Below the pieces are notes generated by a model. It saw only the letters and a program-made list of their open reading frames with translations. It had not been told where the DNA came from and ran no database searches. 64,000 nucleotides of DNA, from NCBI GenBank assembly GCA_963675055.2, contig CAXXJE010000002.1:1240001-1304000 (forward strand), given 5' to 3'. This DNA comes from PGYT01 sp963675055 (GTDB taxonomy: Bacteria; Bacteroidota; Ignavibacteria; Ignavibacteriales; Melioribacteraceae). This document shows, piece by piece, positions 27,046-36,300 of this stretch; positions within the stretch are counted from its first letter, which is position 1; each line of letters opens with the position of its first letter. The translations under genes and the position numbers were made by a program.

Positions 27046-28941
27046 ATGTCTCATACACTTAAATATGTTATTGTCTGGCTGTTGTTCACTATAGTCCTCT
27101 CTGCTAATAGCGACCTGTATATTCCCAAAGAAATAAATGAAGCTATCGCCGGTGGCACGCGCACACTGGAAGGAATCCCCGGTCCTAATTACTGGCAAAA
27201 TCATGCAGATTATAAAATAGATGCAGAAGTTGTTCCGGACAGTTCGTTGTTGAAAGGTCAAGTAAAGATAGAATACTATAATGAAAGTCCGGACACTCTT
27301 TCAATGGTTGTTATTCGATTGTATCAGAATATTTCAAAGTCCGGCAGTTTGCATGACTGGTATATCGATCCTGAACTTTTTAATGATGGTGTTCGTGTAA
27401 ATGAGTTCAAAATTAATGGCAACAAAGTCGAGGTTGTGCCGAAGGGCAGAAAGGTTATAATTACGTCCACCAATATGCTGGTTAAACTTGACGACTTCCT
27501 TTATCCCGGTAATTCAATTAGTATTGAGATGAGCTACAATTTTAAAATCCCGGATGTTGTTAAGTTAAGGATGGGAAACTACTACGATAACGATATGTTT
27601 ATTTCTTACTGGTATCCGCAGGTTGCGGTTTACGATGATATTGATGGATGGGATAAGATTGAATATAGCGGCTCGGTTGAATTCTATAATGATTTTAATA
27701 ACTACGAGTTCAGTATAAGTCTTCCCGATAATTTTGTGGTTTGGGCAACCGGTGAGCTGATGAATGGACATGAAGTTTTTACTGAGGAAATTTTATCCAG
27801 GATTAATGAGGCACTCAATAGCGATGAAGTAATAAATATCATTGCAACTGATGATTATGAAGAAGGTGTTACCATAAAAGACAGCATTAATACCTGGAAG
27901 TTTAAAGCGCAGCATGTTTCGGATGTGAGTTTTTGTATTAGTGACAGTTATAACTGGGATGCTGCAAGTGTTGAAGTTGAACCCGGTAGACGAGTGATGA
28001 CGAATGCTGTTTATCCGGACGGTGTAATGGAATGGGATAATGCAGCGTTTTATTCAAGAGAAACAATTAAATATTTTTCCGGGGAGTTGCCTGGCTATCC
28101 TTATCCGTATCCGCATATTACATCCTTCTGTAATAAGGGCAGAGGAGGTGGTATGGAGACACCAATGATGGCTAATAACGGTGCTCCGGAAGTAAAGGGA
28201 AGGCATGTTGGTCTGATAGCTCATGAGATTGCACATAGTTATTTCCCATTTATAATGGGAACCAACGAGCGCAAATACGCATGGATGGATGAAGGGTGGG
28301 CTTCGTTTCTTCCGAATATACTTGTGGACAGACTGGCAGAAGGTTTTAATGCGTACTCGTTGAGAGTTAAATCTTATGAGTCGAATGCCGGTAAAGAGAG
28401 TGAGCTGCCGCCTATGGTATTATCATATTCGAATAAAGGTAAGGCCAGAACAGCTTTTTATGATCGGCCTGCAGTTGCGTATACCGAATTATATCACTTG
28501 CTTGGTGCAGAAGCATTTAAAAATGCTTTGCTGGATTATATAAAGAGCTGGCACGGCAAGCATCCTTTACCATTAGATTTTTTTTACAGTTTTAATAGAT
28601 CTGCAGGGAAGGATTTAAGCTGGTTTTGGAAACCCTGGTTCTATGAATTTGGCTACCCGGATCTTGCGATTGATTCGGTATCACAAGTAAAAAATAGATT
28701 GCGCCTAAAAGTCCGAAAGAAAGGTAGTTTGCCGACCAGAGTTCTTGTTGTTCTTGAATATCAGGACGGTACCTCAGAGCAGTTAGAACGTTCATGCGAA
28801 GTTTGGAGTGATGGCAGAGAAGAGTTAGATGTTGAATACAATACTGCTAAAGTCATCCACAGAATTGTACTCGGCAATTCACATATTCCCGATATTGATC
28901 ACAGAAATAACTACTATATCTTTAAACGGGATAACAGTTGA
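27046..28941 (+). CDS. M1-family metallopeptidase, secreted or membrane-anchored
   Basis: About 631 residues from the ATG at 27046, chosen because it has GGAAG 5 nt upstream and begins a hydrophobic signal sequence (HTLKYVIVWLLFTIVLS). The zinc site is complete: HEIAH (His393-His397) with Glu416 in DEGWASF, an exact HExxH-x18-E spacing, and Tyr in the following region. The substrate-binding GAMEN motif is replaced by GGGMETP, as in several bacterial M1 relatives that are not classical aminopeptidases. It lies immediately upstream of, and overlaps, the MFS gene. Confidence 0.9.
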   Translation: MSHTLKYVIVWLLFTIVLSANSDLYIPKEINEAIAGGTRTLEGIPGPNYWQNHADYKIDAEVVPDSSLLKGQVKIEYYNESPDTLSMVVIRLYQNISKSGSLHDWYIDPELFNDGVRVNEFKINGNKVEVVPKGRKVIITSTNMLVKLDDFLYPGNSISIEMSYNFKIPDVVKLRMGNYYDNDMFISYWYPQVAVYDDIDGWDKIEYSGSVEFYNDFNNYEFSISLPDNFVVWATGELMNGHEVFTEEILSRINEALNSDEVINIIATDDYEEGVTIKDSINTWKFKAQHVSDVSFCISDSYNWDAASVEVEPGRRVMTNAVYPDGVMEWDNAAFYSRETIKYFSGELPGYPYPYPHITSFCNKGRGGGMETPMMANNGAPEVKGRHVGLIAHEIAHSYFPFIMGTNERKYAWMDEGWASFLPNILVDRLAEGFNAYSLRVKSYESNAGKESELPPMVLSYSNKGKARTAFYDRPAVAYTELYHLLGAEAFKNALLDYIKSWHGKHPLPLDFFYSFNRSAGKDLSWFWKPWFYEFGYPDLAIDSVSQVKNRLRLKVRKKGSLPTRVLVVLEYQDGTSEQLERSCEVWSDGREELDVEYNTAKVIHRIVLGNSHIPDIDHRNNYYIFKRDNS

Positions 28942-30125
28942 GCATATCCCGGGACACGGACCGAGCCGCAGAAGCCGGAAATCGATTTGAAGCAGGGAGT
29001 ATTGCAACCATATCATTGGCTCACACTGTTCATGATGTTTTCTCATCCTTCCTCGCACCGCTGCTGCCGCTTCTAATAGATAAACTCGGTATGACATATT
29101 CCCTTGTCGGAATGTTGACTGTTGTTCAGAGAATTCCCTCGCTGCTTAACCCTTTTATCGGAATGATGGCGGATAAGTTTCCAATCCGATACCTTCTCAT
29201 ACTTGCTCCATCCATTACAGCTGTGTCAATGAGTTTTCTCGGACTGGTTACCGATTACGTCCAGATTGTTGTTATTCTGCTAATAGCCGGATTCAGTGCA
29301 TCTCTTTTTCATGTACCCGCACCTGTAATGATTAAAAAAATAGCCGGAAACAGACTCGGGAAAGGAATGAGTTTCTTTATGTTCGGCGGTGAAATTGCGA
29401 GAAGTATCGGTCCGGTGTTAATCCTGAGTGCTGTATCGCTTTGGGGTCTTGAAGGCACTTACAAACTTATCCCGCTCGGGTTAATACTTTCCTTTATACT
29501 GTATATTAAGTTCAGGAACGTTAAAATTGGCTCAGACTTTAAAAAAATTGAGCGGGAAGAAGGGATACTGGTTGTGCTTAAAGAGTATTTGCCTACATTT
29601 TTAAATCTGACAGCTATTGTTTTCTTTCTTTCACTGGTCAAGGGTGCTTTGACAATTTTTCTTCCTACATTTATTACTGCCTCAAAGGGTGGATCACTTT
29701 GGTCCGGCGGCATCTCTCTTTCCGTGTTGCAGTTCGCGGGCGCATTGGGAACATTCGCGTCGGGAACTATCTCCGACAGGATTGGGAGAAGAAAAACTTT
29801 GCTAATAATGTCGCTTGTGGTACCCGTTCTTATGCTGGCCTATTTAACGGCTGGCAGTTTTCTTGCAATGCCCATTCTTCTTGTCATGGGTTTTTTTATG
29901 TTTGCTTCAACTCCCGTACTCCTGGCTGTAGTGAACGACATCGATAGCGGGCACCCGGCGCTGTTCAACGGAATTTTCATGACGATTAATTTTCTTACAG
30001 GGGCTGTCGCCGTGGTTTTAATTGGATTCATCGGCGATTACATTGATCTTGAAACCGCTTTTTATATATCTCCAATATTGGGTTTGTTTGCCCTTCCTTT
30101 CATATACAGACTTACTACAAACTAG
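28938..30125 (+). CDS. MFS transporter, fosmidomycin-resistance (Fsr)-like
   Basis: 395 residues and about twelve membrane helices. The first helix region SLAHTVHDVFSSFLAPLLPLL, the GMMADKFPIRY loop and GTISDRIGRRK in the middle loop are MFS signatures, and the N-terminal histidine-rich SLAHTVHD is reminiscent of Fsr-type drug efflux proteins. The start is a TTG overlapping the TGA stop of the upstream M1 peptidase gene (TTGA), because the next in-frame ATG falls inside the first helix. Translational coupling with the peptidase is likely. Substrate unknown. Confidence 0.8.
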   Translation: MSISRDTDRAAEAGNRFEAGSIATISLAHTVHDVFSSFLAPLLPLLIDKLGMTYSLVGMLTVVQRIPSLLNPFIGMMADKFPIRYLLILAPSITAVSMSFLGLVTDYVQIVVILLIAGFSASLFHVPAPVMIKKIAGNRLGKGMSFFMFGGEIARSIGPVLILSAVSLWGLEGTYKLIPLGLILSFILYIKFRNVKIGSDFKKIEREEGILVVLKEYLPTFLNLTAIVFFLSLVKGALTIFLPTFITASKGGSLWSGGISLSVLQFAGALGTFASGTISDRIGRRKTLLIMSLVVPVLMLAYLTAGSFLAMPILLVMGFFMFASTPVLLAVVNDIDSGHPALFNGIFMTINFLTGAVAVVLIGFIGDYIDLETAFYISPILGLFALPFIYRLTTN

Positions 30126-30187
30126 ATTCCACTACCTAATAAAAACAGTTAATTGACCTCGTTTAATTTAAAAAATTAGGCACAGGC

Positions 30188-30215
30188 TTGACATTGGTTA
30201 AATTTTTTATAGATT
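30188..30215 (+). promoter_or_regulatory. Possible sigma-70-type promoter upstream of glnK
   Basis: TTGACA (30188-30193), a 16-nt spacer and TAGATT (30210-30215) precede glnK by about 80 bp. The -35 box is perfect, the -10 box a partial match. A sigma-54-like GG pair is nearby but lacks the matching GC element. Confidence 0.4.
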
Positions 30216-30298
30216 AGCACCTTAAAAAATAATTAAGTAAGGCAAAAAGGAATAATTACATTAAATAATTAGGTGATAATTAAAATCAGGGAGTACAC

Positions 30299-30637
30299 AT
30301 GAAGAAAATTGAAGCCATAATACGCCCACATAAGATTGAGGACCTGCATACGGTGCTGCAAGAGTCCGGTTTCAGCGGTATTACCGTCAGCGAGGTAAGA
30401 GGCTACGGAAGGCAGAAAGGGCATAAGGAAATTTATAGAGGCTCTGAGTATAACCTCGAATTCGTTCCGAAAGTTAAAGTTGAACTTATTTGTGCCGACG
30501 ACGCAGCTGAGAAAGCAATCGGTATTATTATCGATACATGCAAGACCGGTCAGGTCGGCGACGGGAAAATCTTTGTATATACTATCGAGGATGCTATCAG
30601 AATTAGAACTGAAGAGGCCGGTGAAAGCGCCTTATAA
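30299..30637 (+). CDS. glnK: PII nitrogen regulatory protein (GlnB/GlnK family)
   Basis: 112 residues, the normal PII length. The T-loop YGRQKGHKEIYRGSEY has the modifiable Tyr51, and the ATP/2-oxoglutarate-binding region TGQVGDGKIFV is intact. PII integrates nitrogen, carbon and energy state; encoded directly before amtB (163 bp), it is most likely the GlnK paralogue that binds AmtB and blocks ammonium entry when nitrogen is plentiful. The order glnK-amtB is conserved across bacteria. Confidence 0.95.
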   Translation: MKKIEAIIRPHKIEDLHTVLQESGFSGITVSEVRGYGRQKGHKEIYRGSEYNLEFVPKVKVELICADDAAEKAIGIIIDTCKTGQVGDGKIFVYTIEDAIRIRTEEAGESAL

Positions 30638-30800
30638 ATATCATGAGACAATTTAATATTTCAATATATCGACTAATTTATAAGGGCAGGCTGTTCTCAA
30701 GCCGCTTTTTCTCTTTGCTGCCCGGCTCTGCAACAGCCTATTGTTAGTACGATAACTCTTCCCCCACAAGAAAAAGTTTAATAAAAACGGAGCAGAATAA

Positions 30801-32126
30801 ATGAAAATGCGAACAAAAATAATAATGCTGCTTGTAGCGATCTCACCAGTGTTGCTGCTGGCACAGGATGCTTCCCCTTCGGTTGAAGCAAACGCTAAAT
30901 CAATTGCAGATGTACAAACAAACGCCGACTTTGTATGGACACTGATCGCTGCGTTTATGGTATTTCTTATGCAGGGCGGTTTTGCCATGCTGGAAGCCGG
31001 TTTAACCAGAGCCAAAAACGCTATAAACATTTTAATGAAGAACCTAATGGACTTTTCAATCGGAAGCCTTGCATTCTGGGCGATTGGATTCGGAATTATG
31101 TTTGGAACAACATCTACAGGATGGTTCGGTACAGACGGTTTCTTCCTGTCTGATTTCGGACTGGAAGGTGACCCCTGGTTGTATGCATTCTGGATGTTCC
31201 AGGTAGTATTTGCTGCTACAGCGGCAACAATTGTTTCAGGCGCTATGGCTGAACGAACAAAATTTGTTGGGTATTTAGCGTATAGTGCTGTAATTACAGC
31301 TATAGTTTACCCTGTATTCGGAAGCTGGGCATGGGGCAGTTTATACCATGGCTCAGGATGGTTGGAAGATCTCGGGTTTATAGATTTCGCAGGTTCTACT
31401 GTTGTGCACTCGGTAGGCGGCTGGGCTGCTTTAGCCGGTGCAATCGTTCTCGGTCCGAGAATAGGGAAATTCACAAAAGACGGGAAACCGAAAGCTATAC
31501 CGGGTCACAATATGCTGCTTGCTGCTCTCGGTACATTCCTTCTTTGGTTCGGATGGTTCGGGTTTAATCCCGGAAGTACGACCGCTGCTATTACAGATAT
31601 AGCCGGTATCGCTGTTACAACCAACCTGTCAGCAGCTGCAGGCGCATTTGCCGCAATGATTACATCATGGATAGTATTCGGTAAACCTGAAGGCAGTATG
31701 TCCCTCAACGGTGCTATTGCGGGTCTGGTTGCCATCACGGCGCCATGTGCAAATGTTTCTCCTTTAAGTGCCGTCATTATCGGTTTGGTAGCCGGTGTGC
31801 TTGTTGTGTATAGCGTCCTATTCATTGAAAGAGTTCTGAAAATTGACGATCCTGTCGGTGCGGTTTCCGTGCACGGTGTATGCGGTGCCTGGGGTACTCT
31901 CGCTGCCGGATTATTCGACATTGGCGGATTCTCTTTAAGCGTTGTCGGTGTTCAGCTTCTGGGTATTGCTGCAGCATTCCTCTGGGTATTCCCTGTCGCT
32001 TTCATAATGTTTAAAATAATTGATAAGACCATCGGTTTACGTGTATCACCTGAAGAAGAACTCGATGGACTTGATATACACGAACATGCCGGAGAAGCTT
32101 ACCCGGAATTCGAAAAGGTTTCGTAA
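30801..32126 (+). CDS. amtB: Ammonium transporter AmtB
   Basis: 441 residues with a cleavable signal sequence followed by eleven transmembrane helices. The two pore histidines are seen in STVVHSVGGWAAL and in VSVHGVCGAWG. QGGFAMLEAGLTR in the first helix is typical. It imports ammonium from the periplasm and is regulated by the PII protein encoded just upstream. The extra length comes from an N-terminal signal/linker (QDASPSVEANAKS). Confidence 0.96.
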   Translation: MKMRTKIIMLLVAISPVLLLAQDASPSVEANAKSIADVQTNADFVWTLIAAFMVFLMQGGFAMLEAGLTRAKNAINILMKNLMDFSIGSLAFWAIGFGIMFGTTSTGWFGTDGFFLSDFGLEGDPWLYAFWMFQVVFAATAATIVSGAMAERTKFVGYLAYSAVITAIVYPVFGSWAWGSLYHGSGWLEDLGFIDFAGSTVVHSVGGWAALAGAIVLGPRIGKFTKDGKPKAIPGHNMLLAALGTFLLWFGWFGFNPGSTTAAITDIAGIAVTTNLSAAAGAFAAMITSWIVFGKPEGSMSLNGAIAGLVAITAPCANVSPLSAVIIGLVAGVLVVYSVLFIERVLKIDDPVGAVSVHGVCGAWGTLAAGLFDIGGFSLSVVGVQLLGIAAAFLWVFPVAFIMFKIIDKTIGLRVSPEEELDGLDIHEHAGEAYPEFEKVS

Positions 32127-32270
32127 TTTGTTCATTATTGAAGGATGAATCTAAAATATCATCCCAAGTTTTAATGTTGGAAAGTTAGGAGAAATAAGTT
32201 GGTGAAAAAAACTAATCTACTCCTTTGGTTGGATATACTGTCTGTTACATACTCTTCTAACTTGGTTAAA

Positions 32271-32308
32271 CGGGGAAGGACCATCCCACCTTCCCCGAAA
32301 ATTTTTTC
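32271..32308 (+). terminator. Rho-independent terminator or attenuator between amtB and the outer membrane protein gene
   Basis: CGGGGAAGG / CCTTCCCCG, a 9-bp perfect stem with a 9-nt loop, followed by AAAATTTTTTC. It ends 23 nt before the next start codon, so it could act as an attenuator for that gene as well as ending the glnK-amtB transcript. Confidence 0.8.
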
Positions 32309-32331
32309 ATTCATATTATATGAGGTACATA

Positions 32332-33060
32332 ATGAAACTTTTTACAAACTCTATTACGAAAATTGCAGCGTTCCTTATGATTGCATTGTCTGTTTCGTTA
32401 AGCGCACAGGGTATAACAGCAAGTGCAGGGGCTGACATTGTAAGTCGTTATATTTGGCGTGGACTTGAAGTAAACAAAACTCCCAATATTCAGCCGTCTA
32501 TTGCAATTGGTGCCGGCGGATTGGAAGTAGGATTGTGGGGATCGCAGGCTCTTTCATACGAAGCCGGCGCCGCATTTTCTACTGAAATAGATTTGTATGC
32601 AGCTTATGGAATCAGTACATCTGCCGGAGATATTTCTCTGATGGTTACTGATTATTATTTCCCTGATGCTGGTATACCATTAGGATGGGCTGACGATGGT
32701 ACCGGCGCTCATACTCTGGAAGCCGGTGTTGGATTCAGCGGTTCTGAAAAATTTCCGATAAGTGTTTCCATATTCTACAACTTCTATAATGATCCCGGTA
32801 ATAATATATACTTCGAATTTGCATATCCATTCAGTGTGTCCGGTCTCGACATGGGGTTAACCGTCGGTGGAACACCGGGTAGCGAAGATAATCCGGGATA
32901 TTATGGAACTGACGAATTTGGTCTAATTAACGTTGGTATAAGCGCTTCGAAGGAAGTTAAAGTTACTGAAGATTTCAGTTTACCGCTTTCAAGTTCATTT
33001 ATTTTGAATCCGAAAGCTGATATTGCATACTTTGTTATTGGATGTTCATTCAGTTTATAG
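32332..33060 (+). CDS. TorF/MipA-like putative outer membrane porin, 242 aa
   Basis: Signal peptide (ends LSAQ) and then alternating amphipathic strands. The opening after cleavage, ADIVSRYIWRGLEVNKTPNIQPSI, matches the conserved start of the TorF-type 'CHP02001' outer membrane family. The ATG at 32332 is chosen because ATGAGG 6-9 nt upstream forms a Shine-Dalgarno; an ATG at 32320 overlaps it. Its position between amtB and gltB suggests a role in uptake of a nitrogen source (inference). Confidence 0.7.
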   Translation: MKLFTNSITKIAAFLMIALSVSLSAQGITASAGADIVSRYIWRGLEVNKTPNIQPSIAIGAGGLEVGLWGSQALSYEAGAAFSTEIDLYAAYGISTSAGDISLMVTDYYFPDAGIPLGWADDGTGAHTLEAGVGFSGSEKFPISVSIFYNFYNDPGNNIYFEFAYPFSVSGLDMGLTVGGTPGSEDNPGYYGTDEFGLINVGISASKEVKVTEDFSLPLSSSFILNPKADIAYFVIGCSFSL

Positions 33061-33334
33061 AATATTTATACCGGGGAAATTTGCATAATTCATAAAAAAT
33101 GTTATTATAGGGAAATGATATTACTGTCAGACACAGCGTATTATAGAATTAAATCGACTTTATCCGGGGCTGATCCCTCGGAAGTTGAATTTTCTGCGAA
33201 ACAAACCGTAATTACCCCCGCGGAAATTCGCAAGAATACCCGGCGCTGTATCAATTTCATCCCCCTACGTTGATACTGTAATATAAAAGTCTCAACAAAT
33301 ATACATTAAAAATTATTTGACGGAGCGAGCAGAG

Positions 33335-36300
33335 ATGACTATGAATTCATCTTTTCCCTGTAAAAACGGAATGTATGATCCGGCATTTGAACACGATGCC
33401 TGCGGTGTTGGATTTGTTGCCGATATTAAAGGAAAAAAAGATCATGAGATTGTACGTAACGGAATTGAAATTCTGGAGAATCTCAAACATCGCGGAGCAA
33501 CGGGCAGTGACCCTGAAACAGGCGATGGTGCGGGAATTTTAACCCAACTGCCGGATGCATTTTTAAGAAAAGTTTGTCATGAAATTGATATAGAACTTCC
33601 GGCCCCCGGTCAATACGGGGCCGGACTTATTTTCCTGCCGAATATTGCCGAAGACAGGCATAAAATTGAGAATATTTTTGAGCAGGTTACTCACGAGGAA
33701 GGACAGAAATTCCTCGGATTCAGAGATGTTCCTTACGATGATTCCAAGATAGGACGTGTTGCCCGCTCGGTTATGCCCGATTTTAAGCAGGTTTTTATTG
33801 CGCGGGGCAATAATACGCCACTTGAAAATTTTGAACGCAAACTGCTCGTTATCCGAAAAAAGCTTGGTCTAAAAATTCGGATTCGTGAGGATCTATCGCA
33901 GAAGCATTTTTTCTACGTCTGCAGTCTTTCTTCGAAAGTGATGATCTACAAGGGACAATTGAAAGCCGAGCAGCTTGACGAATTCTTCCCCGACTTGCAG
34001 GATGAAGATTTCGTTTCGGCCGTTGCACTTGTGCATTCACGCTACAGCACCAATACTTTTCCAACCTGGGCGCTTGCTCATCCCTTCAGGATGATAGCCC
34101 ACAATGGCGAGATAAATACTCTTCGCGGCAACCTTAACTGGTTTAATGTAAGGGAAAAACAGTTCGAGAGTGAATTATTCGGAGATGATCTTAAAAAGAT
34201 TTTCCCCGTTATTGCTCCAAGTAAGAGTGACTCAGCCGCTTTCGACAATGCTTTTGAAATGCTTGTTTATTCTGGACGCTCAATCCCGCATGCCTTAATG
34301 ATGATGATTCCGGAAGCATATTCCGGTGATCCGAATATGGATGAATACAAGAAAGCATTCTATGAGTATCATGCATGTCTTATGGAACCATGGGACGGAC
34401 CGGCTGCTATCTCATTCACAGACGGCCGTTATATCGGTTCTGTGCTTGACAGGAACGGTCTGAGACCTTCGCGCTACTGGATTACCGATGATGATAAAAT
34501 AGTGATGGCGTCTGAAACCGGCGCTCTTAGCATTGATGAGTCAAAAGTTGTAAAAAAAGGCCGGCTGCAGCCCGGCAGGATATTCCTTGTAGATACAAAG
34601 CAGGGGAGGATTATTGATGACAATGAAATTAAAAAGGAAATATCTAATTCAAAGCCTTATAAGGAATGGCTTGAAGAGAATATGCTAAGTATCTCGCAGA
34701 TTGATGAAGATACCTCGGAGGATAGGAAGGAATCGATCCCGCTGCTTCAGAAACAAAAGGCATTCGGGTACAGTCTTGAAGATATTAAAATGCTTATTAC
34801 TCCCATGACTGAAACCGGGATTGAAGCTACCGGATCCATGGGCGCTGATACACCTCTGGCTATACTCAGCAAGAGACCGCAGCTTTTATTTAATTATTTC
34901 AAACAGCTTTTCGCGCAGGTAACAAATCCTCCGATTGACGCTATCCGTGAGAAAATTATAATGGATGAGCATGTATTCCTGGGCGAAGAACAAAATTTAA
35001 TGACTGAATCGGCTCTTCATTGCAGAAGATTAAAGCTGGATAATCCTGTAATTACAAACAGCGAGTTCAGGAAAATCAAGTCGCTGAATCTGGATAAGCT
35101 CAAATCCAAAACTCTGTCGGTTCTCTTTCATGAAGGAGAGAGTCTTGAAACTGCTCTTAAAGCTTTGTTCGATGCTGCAGATAAAGCAATTGCTGACGGC
35201 AATACAATTCTGATTTTATCCGACAGGTTTGTTGATGCTGAATATCTGCCGATTCCCTCTCTGCTTGCCTGTGCCGGACTTCACCATCATCTTATTAAAA
35301 AAGGGACACGCACAAAAGTCAGCATAGTTGTTGAAACCGGTGAAGCCCGTGAAATGCACCACTTTGCAGTACTTATTGGTTACGGCGCTAATGCCGTTAA
35401 TCCATACCTGGTATTTGAAACTATTGAAGACCTCGTTGACAGGAAACAATTAGCGAATGTTTCAGATTATGAAACCGCACAGGCTAATTACCTAATAGCT
35501 GTTACAAAAGGTTTGTATAAAATAATTTCCAAGATGGGTATCTCTACTGTTCAGTCATATTGCGGCGCCCAAATTTTCGAGGCGGTAGGTATTCATGAAG
35601 ATGTTATTGATAAATATTTTACTTCCACTTACTCGAGAATAGGCGGTATTAATTTAGAGCTGATTTGTAAGGAAGTAAGGCAGCGGCATGACTCGGCATT
35701 CAAGCCGGAATACCAGTATGAACAGATGCTTGATGAAGGCGGGTTTTATCAATGGCGTCAGGACGGTGAGTTCCACCAGTGGAATCCGGAAACTATTGCA
35801 ATGCTTCAGCATTCAGTTCGTTCTGGTGATTTCAAGTTATTTAAGAAATACACATCACTTATAAATGATCCTGATAAAAATTACGCTACACTAAGATCGA
35901 TGCTCCAGTTCAAGGAACGTAAGTCCATTCCAATTGATGAGGTTGAACCGGTTGCTGAAATAGCTAAAAGGTTTGCCACAGGCGCAATGAGTTACGGATC
36001 AATTTCCAAAGAAGCGCACGAGACTATAGCCTTAGCCATGAATGAACTCGGCGGATTTTCCAATACCGGTGAGGGTGGAGAGAATCCGGAAAGGTTCAAA
36101 GTGGATGAACAGGGACGCACAAAACGCAGCAGGATTAAACAGGTTGCACAAGGCAGGTTCGGCGTAACGATTGAGTATCTAGTCAATGCCGACCAGATAC
36201 AAATTAAAATGGCGCAAGGCGCTAAGCCTGGAGAAGGCGGTCAGCTTCCGGGCCACAAGGTAAGTAAGGAGATTGCCGGTACGCGTTATACTACTCCGGG

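Noticed and set aside
30180..30200. Sigma-54 promoter upstream of glnK
   Set aside because: A GG pair is present but the expected GC pair 10 nt later is AC; a sigma-70-like pair fits better.
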